A stretch of DNA of 64,000 nucleotides from Anthonomus grandis grandis (Eukaryota; Arthropoda; Insecta; Coleoptera; Curculionidae): the NCBI RefSeq assembly GCF_022605725.1, contig NC_065561.1:20932256-20996255 (forward strand), in the 5' to 3' direction. Both the position numbers and the translations under genes were made by a program. Under the pieces are notes generated by a model that was not told the DNA's origin, did not search any database, and saw only the letters and a program-made list of their open reading frames with translations. Of the stretch, positions 1 through 10,104 are shown piece by piece (the first letter of the stretch is position 1; the number at the start of each line of letters is the position of its first letter).

Positions 1-740
1 GACATTTTTACCCTCTAATCCATACCATCCTCAAGGAGTCCTTTATATTACTATTAAAAAATTATTAAGATGTTTCAAGTGGTTCCCAAGTTATGCCCAA
101 AAATGTCCCTTGAAGAATGAAAATCATGATGTTGCAATATAAGCTCTCATTTGCTTGGACCTTGCTGGACAAAATTGCTTCTAACTCAGACAATTTTTGA
201 GATACAAGACTCGTCCGTATATGAAAATATTGGTCAAGAAATGCACGTTCTTTGGCTAAGCTCCTTGTAAGAATATCTCTACTATTTCATGAAAATAGAC
301 TCAAGAATATTGAAAAAAAAATTTTAAATGATAGAAAAAAATTGCCTTGACCAAAACCGCTTAAACTACCCAAATCTTTAATCCAGAATGACATTTTTAC
401 CCTCTAATCCATCCTCAAGGAGTCCTTTATATTACTATTAAAAAATTATTAAGATGTTTCAAGTGGTTTCCAAGTTATGCCCGAAAATGTCCCTTGAAGA
501 ATGAAAATTATGATGTTGCAATATAAGCTCTCATTTGCTTGGACCTTGCTGGACAAAACTGCCTCTAACTCAGACAATTTTTGAAGTACAAGAATCGTTC
601 GTATATGAAAATATTGGTCAAGAAATGCACGTTCTTTGGCTATTTCATGAAAATATATCAAGAACATTTGTTAAAAAAATTTGGAAAAAAATGCCTTGGC
701 TAAAACTGCTTTAACTATCCAAATCTTTGACCCAAAATGA
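1..740. repeat. Tandem repeat, two long copies at the left edge
   Basis: The block from base 1 recurs from about base 390 with the same order of words (the tract starting GACATTTTTACCCTCTAATC, then a tract about CTTGCTGGACAAAA, then one about GGTCAAGAAATGCACG). A third start appears near 740 and quickly loses similarity. The first copy is about 389 bp and the second about 350 bp because of small deletions. The array probably continues beyond the window. Frames inside it are short and look non-coding. Confidence 0.8.
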
Positions 741-839
741 CGTTTTTGTCCTCAATTAGTGGGGTATCTTCGACATTCTAACAAATAAAAAATAATAGAA
801 ATCTTGTCAGAGTGAATTATTCATTAACCCAATCATCAT

Positions 840-1470
840 CGGTCTTTTCTCCTTTTCTATTCCCGACATTTAAAACAAAGATGACCAGACTTCGGAAAAA
901 TGTTAAAAAATCATTTCTTTATGTTAGGACGTCAACGAAACACTTTTTCTATAGAACACCATCGACACTTTAACAACTAGATTATCAATTAGGTAATAAA
1001 TAAAATAAAATTGATTTTTCTACGTTAGAACCTCATTGAGTAGATTTCAGTTTGAATATTTTTAAGTAAGAAGGTTCTAAGTAAGTTAATTGAAGTCTAT
1101 TAATAATTAAAATAAAATTATTTCTCAATGTTAGAACGTTCAAGTTTACTTATACAGTAGATTCCTTCTAAGTGTATAGAGTCGGTGGTGACCATATCTT
1201 TGCTTAATTAAAACACCAAGCCAGAAAAGCAATATTTTCAAACGATCCAAACACTATTAAATAAATTAAACGATGATATAGCAAATGGGTGGAGAGCTGG
1301 ACACTCATTTATATATCCTTATCTCAGTTTAATAATTAGAAGAGTATGGGAACAAAGTGATGTTTTTCTTGTATAATTAGACAAACCAAGCCAGAAAAAC
1401 ACTATTTTGAAACGATCCAAACACTATTAAGTAAATGAAACTCAATTACAGAAATTTTTAAGCATTTCCA
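840..1470. repeat. Degenerate tandem repeat, about 170 bp period
   Basis: A block that includes CCAAGCCAGAAAA and AACGATCCAAACACTATTAA occurs at 1216 and again at 1386, 170 bp apart, with a few substitutions. Weaker repeats of a TTTCT..TGTTAGAACGT word occur upstream (about 920, 1020 and 1120). No gene is seen between 740 and 1640. Confidence 0.55.
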
Positions 1471-1639
1471 AATTATGTTTGCCAATAGAGACGCTATGAG
1501 AACATCTAGACACTCTGAGTGAAAATATTAAACTAAACGTACGTAGAACCGTAAATAAACTTTAACAAAAAAATGAGAGAGCAAAACAGTACAAAAACTA
1601 TGAGAATAATTAACGTATTTACAATTTCGGACCCAAAAA

Positions 1640-1885
1640 ATGGTCATTTATGGCACTCCAATGTATATAACGTTTTTTGAAACTTATGAAATGCCTCTAT
1701 TATAACTGACAAAAGAAATAGAATGTCCTGGACAGAAAAGACTATTTGGCTCAAAGATATTACAGGCAAAAGAGATATTGGCCTGTAATTTTCTGTTAAT
1801 AAAGGAGTACCACATACTTCAAGAACTTCAGGAAAATTATTCTGTTTAAAACAATGTTTTATTAGCTTAATCAAGGGAATTATCA
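1640..1885 (-). mobile_element. LINE reverse transcriptase fragment
   Basis: The minus-strand translation contains NYRPISLLPVIS, the conserved start of the reverse transcriptase domain of Jockey/CR1-type non-LTR retrotransposons, preceded by a typical LIKHCFKQNNFPEVL stretch. Only about 80 codons remain, so this is a dead fragment. It abuts the stop codon of the next gene, and that gene's likely AATAAA lies within it. Confidence 0.65.
1858..1863 (-). terminator. Polyadenylation signal of the PP1-docking gene
   Basis: AATAAA on the minus strand, about 32 bases after the stop codon at 1895. It lies inside the LINE fragment, so the gene's 3' end may have been supplied by the element. Confidence 0.5.
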
Positions 1886-1894
1886 AGTAGTTTA

Positions 1895-4800
1895 TTACCT
1901 CTTGAAAAAGTTGAACTCCTTCAAAATATTCCGGTACAGTAAAGAACTCTTCGGTTTCGGTTGCTGCTGTTGCTCGAACGTTTTCTGGAAGTTGTCGTAC
2001 TCGTACGAGTAACTGATCCCTTTATGTTCGTACACGTTACTGTCGCAAAGGATGATGTTACCGGAAACCTCTTGGTTCGGGTAGTTCGGATAAAAACCCT
2101 CGCTTTTCGTCAGTTTCAAGTTGGTTTTCGCCAAGTGTACCTAAAAAGTGCAACTAAAACTCTCTAATAAACCGAAATCGTGAAGTTTCTTACTTGATTC
2201 AGAGGTTCAACTTTCACCTCGGCCACTTCCGCAACAGGTTCGGCATCCTGAAATGAAAAGTTGGATTTTTTTCGGCCAGAAATGTCGTGGGAGGATGAAT
2301 AAATTGCCACGTCCTCCTGACCCTCTGGGACACCTTTAAAACGTCGTTATTATTTGCTTGTCAAGGTTTAACGTAATTTAAAAGTAGTCACCTCTTTCTG
2401 CCAGGGGCACCGACGTAGAAAAACTCAAAATATTCTTTAAACTGCCGAAAATTGCGCTCTCCAACAAGTTACTATCCGATTTCTTTTTTTTAACATTCGA
2501 CTCCTCGTGCACGATTTTTGTATCAATGTAGTTCTTGTGTTTGGTCTTTTTCAAGCAGCTGCTTTTAGGTTGTTTCTGCGTAGGCTGTTTTTTCGGGACG
2601 TTCTCGTCTGAGCCACTGTCCTCTTCGTCTATGGAACTATTGGACACGCTCCCAGTAGAACTGGAAGAACTGGACGAGTGACGTAAGTAAATATCGGATT
2701 TTATTTCGCGGTTTGTCGCCGGTTTTTCGTAGTAAGGGGCGTCACCTTCGGCCGCCCAACTATATCTAACATAAGACAATAAAAATTTATTGCAGTACAG
2801 TGTTTTTAAAGCACTCAATTAAAGCAGTGACTTGTCCAGTAATAACACTTTTTCTATCTTAAATTAATTGATTGACTTTTTTAATTTTAAATTTACCTTC
2901 CTTTGACGACATCCGGTTTCCTTACGAACCCCCTCTGGAAAAAGCTGAAGCTTACATCAGGTTCATGAGTAATAAAGCCCAAATTAATATGGATATCGTC
3001 AATTTTCGTGCTGTTCAATATGTCCTCGTGGAAAGACACTCGTTTCTTAGGCGTGTCCGACTTGGATTTTTTCTTTCTTTGTCTCCTAAAGACGATTTGT
3101 TCTTCTGCCGGTTTCGTCTCAGGATTTTCCACCACCGATATTTCTTCTGTTATCGGTGGAGGAGCATCTTTTCCGTCTAAATTTTATTATTATTACGATT
3201 TGTTCATTTTGTAGTGAATCTATTTAGTACAATAAATAAATGTATATAACAGCAATGTAAGACAAACCAATTTCAATTTAAAAGTGTTTTATTAGTGGAA
3301 AAATTAAAAATTTTGTTGACCAAGTGAACTGAAACCATTAAATACAAAATCAAAAAAATTAAATAAAATAATTCAAATTAATAATCTAATAAGCAGACAA
3401 ATATTACAATAAAAGCAAAATTAAGTTAAATTTTAAAGGGCATCCTAGTGGAATTCTTCCATATACAATAGCAAGTGTTGAAAGGTCTTTAAAAAAATCA
3501 GTGCTTTCAAATTTGTTGGTAAATGGTTTTGCACTTTCCTGCTCTCATATACAGTGACTTTTTTACCAGTGCAGACTACTTTATGTTAAGCATCTTTAAA
3601 CTAATTATTTCCTATGATAACTAAGTTAAAGTGCGTTTGTTATAAATAACTTAAATATTGATCTTTTTAACGTTAGTCTAAATAGTCTTTTCCTTCTTAA
3701 TATATTCCCATTTTGTACTATTTATGTGTTAGTCATAGCATTTTAGGAGAAATCAAATTTTAAAAAAAGTTATGGGTATATACCATATTTTATCTCTATT
3801 TTACTAAGTACAATATTTTGTAATCAATTTATTACTTAACATTTTATAATTACTATTCAACTGCCTTATTAACAAACTAAATATTTTTTTACCATGAGTT
3901 TGACAATGCTTAAACTTAGATTGAATAATAATGATAATAATAATAGCTTTATTACTCTTAAGAATACATAGTATTCAGACAGTCAAATAGTATTGGCAGT
4001 AATATTGTAGGGTCTACTGTACAATTTGTTTGATAATTGATTCATTCATTCATATTATTGAGAATTATGCAAATTAAATAACATAGGTAATATGTAATAA
4101 AATACTAAAGTCAAATTCTACTTACCTAAAACAACCTTTAGACTTTCATTCACTTCCTCAGAAAGACTAACATGCATATCAACTGGCTCAGGTTCAACCA
4201 CTGCTTTCAAGTCAGTATTCTGCAAAGTGTAATCTAATAGTTCATAACTATTAAGAGAAATATTCATTAAATCCACTTCGGTGTTTGATTTTATCGGATG
4301 TTCCATTTCGAAAACCTCTTCGGTGCAACTCTTGCTCGTTTCCAAGTGGGATATTGCTGATGACAAATTGCTTTATTAGTCGTTAAAGTTAACAACACTT
4401 GGAGAGTGCATACCTTCATTGCTGAACCTGTCGAAATAGTTCGGGACTGATTGAGAAAGCAACTTTTCATCAACCACATTTTTATTCACAAAATCACTTT
4501 CTGTGAACTGATGCACTATTGATTCCTGACCGTTTGCACCATTGCTATGACACACAGCTTCTCTTAATTCAGTCCAAATGTGACTGTCCTCTATGTGAGT
4601 ATCTTTTTGTAGAGAAGTTTCTAATTTTGAGTGTGAGTATGTAGTTGGTACTATGGCATCAGTATCACAACCTACATATTCAGAAAAAGATGTTATTTAA
4701 TTTATTCAAGCCTTTTTTAAGTTTTTAAATACAAAACTACTATTAACATTATTATATAGATCCTTGGTTGAATACTGAGTTATGGAGTAATTGTCTAAAG

Positions 4801-5539
4801 AGGTTTATATAAAAATTAATTAGATGTGGTATAAAAAATTTTAAGACCTATGTATAAAAAGATACTACATATATACCTGCTTACATGCACTTATATAATC
4901 TATATAAATCACAAACATCAAACTGGGAATAATGTAAACAGGCACTTTAAGAATGTTGAATGTATCCATAATTAGATTAAACATTATGTTATTGGTAGTT
5001 AGTTTATCGGTGGTATTTTACTTGTAGTTTAAAATTCATATTTGACCCCCTATTCATAAAATGACCCTCCGCCCTGAGAGCAAAAATGAAAGTTTATTTA
5101 ACTATCATGTATTGCTTGGGATGTGGATGTGCTGTATGACATTTTGCACAATATGCATTACCTAATGGGAATTCTGTAACTCAATTTTTTTTAAATAAAC
5201 AAATAAAATCCTGCCTTGAATATAAAAGACAAACTAAACCGAAACCTAAGGTCTGTGGGTTTACTTAGATCCTAAACTAAACGGGATGTTTGAGGTACTG
5301 AAGGATCCATCGAACTTATTCAAAATAGTCATATCAAACTTACCAGAAACATTTGACATCACAGAGGTTAACTCGCTCTCACTATCCAACAGTTGCACCC
5401 CAGAATCAACTGGAGAGGCGAGACTGGAAATGGTCGAGACTGTGCTCGAGGTCATTTGGGTGTCCGAGTTCTTTTTGGGCAAGTTTTCGTTCTTTTTAAG
5501 GTAGACGTCTAAATTGTTGGGGACACTCGCGTCCGTCAT
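1895..5539 (-). CDS. Unrecognised 574-aa protein with a PP1-docking motif
   Basis: I do not recognise the family. Seven coding exons join in phase: 5539-5344, 4671-4414, 4356-4126, 3176-2897, 2765-2392, 2333-2194, 2140-1895 (575 codons with stop). The first 65 residues are Ser/Thr-rich. Exon 4 has a basic run followed by KKRVSFHEDIL, a good match to the RVxF docking motif for protein phosphatase 1. Exon 5 is a Ser/acidic low-complexity segment with a second basic patch. Exon 7 ends with a conserved-looking Tyr-rich stretch and a poly-Gln run. There is no signal peptide or membrane segment. A phosphatase regulatory or targeting role is inferred only from the motif. The frame also runs past the exon 1 donor to 5262, but only the GTAAGT at 5343 matches the phase of exon 2. 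The gene is divergent from AIMP3, so a shared promoter is likely. Introns at 3177-4125 and 4672-5343 show nothing recognisable. Confidence 0.72.
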
Positions 5540-6188
5540 GATTCAAGGGGTATTTTGACTGCATTTAAAAATAGGAATTAACAAAAATAATGTTGCACTT
5601 TAAGTGCAGTTTTTATATGTGTAAGTGATGAGTGTGATGATTAACGTACCAGTTCCTGGAGACCTTTTAAGAAGCTCACATTTCAATTGGTGAAATTATA
5701 ATATACTTTGTTGTTAATGGGCTTAAAAGGGGCAATAAATATGGATAAATACATTGCAAAATCGCTGCACTGGGCCCAATAGTAAGTAGGGCGCAGACTC
5801 CAGAAAATTGACGTTCACATCAAAACATCGATCATAGATTACAATTTGGCAACGCAGTGCATATAAAATCATTTGTGTTTATGCAGATATAGCATAAACG
5901 GGGACAGACGTACCAACATTTTAAGTACTAAAAATTAGAAGTAGAACAGATATAAAGTGCTTCGTTTGACCTCTCATATGAGTACTTAAAGATAAATTTT
6001 CTTCCCATAAAGAAATTCAAATTTGGCGCCGGCATGGCCACACCTACTCTCAAACCTGATTGGTCAATTGTCATTTAGACGTAATTCCTAACCTAAAAAA
6101 TTTGTTTGAGTAGAGTAGGACACTAAAAACATACTCTATTTATTATAATTTTCCCATACTATACCAATAAAACTAATTAAATTTAAAT
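5540..6188. promoter_or_regulatory. Divergent promoter region, with an E2F-like site
   Basis: This 649-bp gap separates two genes transcribed away from each other. It contains TTTGGCGC at 6022-6029, which fits the E2F consensus TTTSGCGC, in a short GC-rich patch. I see no clear TATA box. That it drives both genes is inferred from the head-to-head layout. Confidence 0.45.
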
Positions 6189-9140
6189 ATGACCCATATT
6201 TCGCAATGTTTTAACAGTATCGCCCAATATCTCAACACTCCCGTTGGCAAAATAACCAAGCAAGAGCAAGTAAGTTCTTATGATAGTAATTATTCCTTGC
6301 TGTTATTATTAACCTTTCCATTATTATTTCAGTTGTATGTAAGAACAAACCGAGACCATACTGTGGCAGGCACTATTAATATTATATTTACGTTATTAAA
6401 AGAGTCAAAATCAACTTTAGGGGGAAAGGATCCTATAGAGGAGGCCCTTATTCATCAGTGGCTCGACTACGCTCTTGTTTATGGAGTTAACGCTAATAAT
6501 AATCAAAGTGTTCAATCAGTTTTACAGGTAGGTCCTCAAAATATTTAAATCTAGGATTATATATAGTTGTTTGTAAAGTAGTGTTTTATAAACAATATAA
6601 CAAAGGTTTTATATTATGTTATCAAAAAACTTTAGAACAAAGGTGTCGATTAAAGGGTTAGTCGAACTAAATCTTCTAAATGTTATTCTAGCTTTATAAG
6701 AGTCCTGGTAATAATTTGTTTTACAGTATGGAATATAAAAAAGGTCATGATTACATGCAGGTCTATTAAATACATTTTTAGAAATTACATTTAGAGAGTT
6801 CGACAAGTTATTAAAAAGCTCACATTCTGCTAAAATGTCATTCTCTGATTAGTCCAAGTAAATACTAAATACAGGTAAATACTACATACAGGCAACCTGT
6901 CCGCAAGGCTCCTGACTATAAATTTGATTACAGTCTGGATTTAAATCGCATCTCTTTTTCTTTATTGGACATATTTGATGAAATCTTACGCCTTCCGAAC
7001 AAACATTCTTTTGGCCCTGATGGTATCCTATCTGTTTTTCTGTGTGTGCACTCTGAGTAAGCCTCTGCATCACCTTTTCAATCTTTGCTTGACATCAGGC
7101 AAATTTCCTGATTATTGGAAGGTAAGCTTTTTAACGCCAATTGATAAAAATGGTGATAGAACTGATATTTGTAACTATAGAGGTGTGTGTATTCAGTCTG
7201 TAGTTCCTAAGCTGTTTGACAAGTTGTTTTCTGTGTGATTTTCGTGGCACTGTAGGCGATTGCTTAGTGATCATCAGCATGGTTTTTGTCAGGGTAGATC
7301 CTGTTGACTTACCAATATGATTTGATTGGTACTTTTGAGAGGTCTGTACAGGTCGATAGTGTGTACACAGACTTCTCGAAGGCCTTTGATAGGGTTGGTC
7401 ATGAACATCTGGTTCAGAAGTTTGGGGCTATGGGCCTTGGTAGGACTTTGGTCGAGTTTTGTAACAGTTTTTTGACTGGTCGCACACAGTTGGTCAGGAT
7501 AAGTAATTATATTTCTAATGGTATTGAAGTATCTTCAGGGGTGCCTCAAGGTTCGCATATTGGACCGGTCTTTTTTAACTTGTTCATAAGAGATTTGAGT
7601 GATGTAATTGTTCATTCAAAACAACTTGCTTTTGCTGATGATTTTAAACTGTATAAAGCCATTGAATCATATCTTGATGCTGAGCTACTTCAATTGGATT
7701 TAAATAGTGAATAGCAATAGTCTGAAACTGAACGTAAAGAAGTGTGTATGTATTTCGTTTGGTCGTTCTAATAAAATTATTAATTATCAATACACAATCA
7801 ACAATAATGAACTCAAGTCAGTTGATACAACTCGAAAAACTCATCGATTATCCCAAAGATGCTGGTCATACACTTTTATAAAAATCACAAAAACAGATTT
7901 GTGATGCTGTAGATTTCGTGTTTTTTACCTTTTATAAAAGTGTCAGTTGATACAGTTAAAGATTTAGGTGTTCTTTTTGATACCAAGCTAACTTTTTTGC
8001 CGCACATTTTGGATATTATTAACAGGAGTATGCGTAGTCTTGGTTTTATCACTAGAAATAGTGTACATCTTTCACCTTATTGTTTCAAATTACTTTATTA
8101 CTCTTTGGTACGTTCCTTGCTTGAGTATTGTGTCGGTAATTTGGTCTCCTTATTATGATTCTCATATTGAACACCTTGAGGTTGTACAAAGAAGATTCTT
8201 AAGATCTCTTGCTTATAGAGCTGAAATTCATATTTTTCGTAATTATTACATCGACTATAAAATGCTATCAGTGTCCAATTTAATATCCCTAATCTTGAAG
8301 TCAGACGGCATTATTCTGATGCTTTAACGTTTTATAAGATCTTAAATGGTTTATATCATTGTCCTACCATCTTGGAAGCAATTCCTTTTAACACCTATCA
8401 AAGAAGGATCAACTCTTCTATGTTTCGTTTACCCTTTCATTCGGCCAACTATGGGTTTTTTTCTCCACTGACTAGGACCTTGCGTTTCTTTAATGAAAAT
8501 AGTTTGGATCCATTTTCCGGCGGCTTACGGTCATTCAAATCAAAAATAAATAATCTTACACTTTAACCTACGTTCCTTGGATAGTGCTAAGTTTTTAGCC
8601 CTCTTGATGACTGTTTTTTCAGAGGTTTTATCTTATTATATCTATCTATTATATTGCTATATTGTCTAGTATTTTGTATTATCTATTTTGTTTTTGTAAA
8701 CTGGCTCTGCCGTATATTGAAATAAATAAATAAATAAGGGTGTGTGATTCTATAATTAATTAAGTGAAAATTTATGGATTATTGAATTGTCACCTCTTGT
8801 ATCCTTTTTTTAGCAACTCGATGGGATATTGGCTACAAAAACCTATTTGGTGGGCAACAGGCTTACTATAGCAGATGCATTTCTCTATTATGTACTTTTA
8901 AATATTATGGTAAGAGATATTAAGTATTATGGTTGAGTGAAAATAATTGTGGTACAGTGGAATGTGTCACAAACAATATTTAATTTTCAGACAAATTTGA
9001 CGTACCTAGAGAAAGAAAAATACATAAATGTATCCAGATGGTTTGACAATATTCAACAGGACGCACAACTGAGACAAAAAAACAGTTTGGTCAATTTCAG
9101 TACCATTTATTTGGCTAATTTAGTGCCAGTGCGCCATTAA
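6189..9140 (+). CDS. AIMP3: AIMP3 / EEF1E1, multisynthetase complex scaffold
   Basis: Four exons join in phase 0: 6189-6269, 6333-6527, 8814-8909, 8991-9140, giving 173 aa (the human protein is 174 aa). Residues from about 60 to 170 form the all-helical GST C-terminal-like fold, with the usual LVGNRLTIADAFLYY signature in exon 3. In animals AIMP3 links methionyl-tRNA synthetase into the multi-tRNA-synthetase complex and also has DNA-damage signalling roles; the same job is inferred here. Intron 1 is 63 bp and intron 3 is 81 bp, but intron 2 is 2.3 kb because a LINE sits in it. AATAAA follows at 9175-9180. The gene is divergent from the PP1-docking gene and convergent with TM9SF2. Confidence 0.92.
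6930..8738 (+). mobile_element. Jockey/CR1-type LINE in AIMP3 intron 2
   Basis: 5'-truncated and frameshifted. The translation in pieces gives a reverse transcriptase: HSFGPDGI and FPDYWKVSFLTPI near 7000-7130, YTDFSKAFDRVGHEHL near 7370, VPQGSHIGPVFFNLF near 7545, and the catalytic FADDF at about 7630. The C-terminal thumb runs to about 8566. It ends in an AAATA-type tail at 8721-8738. The orientation is the same as the host gene. A small foreign insert interrupts it at 7830-7941. Confidence 0.85.
7817..7954 (+). repeat. Small hairpin-forming insert with 13-bp flanking repeats
   Basis: GTCAGTTGATACA occurs at 7817-7829 and 7942-7954. The 112 bases between them break the LINE frame, which reads NNELKSVDT before the insert and SVDTVKDLGVLFD after it. 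The insert contains a perfect 14-base inverted pair (ACACTTTTATAAAA with TTTTATAAAAGTGT) enclosing a smaller stem, ATCACAAA with TTTGTGAT. Confidence 0.7.
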
Positions 9141-9174
9141 AAGTTCATTATACTTAACTATTTATTTTCTATTT

Positions 9175-9180
9175 AATAAA
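9175..9180 (+). terminator. Polyadenylation signal of AIMP3
   Basis: AATAAA 35 bases after the AIMP3 stop codon, in the right strand and position. Confidence 0.6.
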
Positions 9181-10104
9181 TATACAATTTTTACACTCAC
9201 CTGCTTTATTTTCTTAAAAAAAAACACCCATAAAGAAATATTAACTTTATTATTAAAATGAAAAGTTATTTTACAACAAAATACCCTACGAATATAATAC
9301 AAAAATATGAATTGCAAGTTTTAAATATAAATCACATATTAATAATTAAGAAATTACCGATGTGTTGCTAATCAATGTATAGTAACTACAACTTAAAACA
9401 TAAAAAATGTATACAAAATTGTAGTAGTAAAGCAAGGCAAGTTGAATTTCATTTCTTCAAAAAAAAAAATGCTGTCCAGTAATAATTTGAGGTGCACACT
9501 CAAAATATACGTTATCTTTTGATACAAACCAATTGATTTTTTTAAGGAACAAAACTAAGAAAATGTTTCTATAAGCACCATTTAATTGCGACAAAAATGT
9601 GACCAAAATAAGACAAGCGCTGTATATAGGAGACTAATTTAAGACTGAATATAAATTATTAATGAGAAGAGCTTACAATCCTTTTAGTATACATCTGGAA
9701 TGAACGCTTTTCATTCTCTTACTAGGTGTGAGTTATAGTAAGCAGTAATCTTCGGTATTTCCAATATAAAAGTCAGCAGGCATGAATCAGGTGAGTTCAC
9801 TTTAAATTGGAGGAAGAAATTTCAGAATCTTAGAAAAGCGTTTTTCTTTACTGTGCAAAATTGCGATTATTTAATTTAATAGCAAAGAGCTAATGAGTTC
9901 TTCTGATTTTTTAAGTAAATTGAAGTTACCTCAAGCCAAATTATTTTTCTCCCCCCATAAATTCCATCATTAGTTTTTTTTAATAAAAAACCCATTTACT
10001 AGCAAATTCACCAGAATACTATTAGGAAAATAATACTATATACAATATTAATGTTAAAAAAAAACTCCTTAAGCTCTTCAAATATGAACAACATGCTAAA
10101 ATGT
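9181..10104. other. Gap between convergent genes
   Basis: AT-rich sequence between the 3' ends of AIMP3 and TM9SF2. It must hold the TM9SF2 3' UTR. I see no other gene, repeat array or transposon in it. Confidence 0.5.

Noticed and set aside
5262..5343. Extension of exon 1 of the PP1-docking gene past the GTAAGT donor
   Set aside because: The frame is open, but the later donor gives the wrong phase for exon 2, whereas the GTAAGT at 5343 gives the right one.
7830..7941. Hairpin insert as a self-cleaving ribozyme
   Set aside because: I could not find the conserved hammerhead core words in it, so only the hairpin and flanking repeats are reported.
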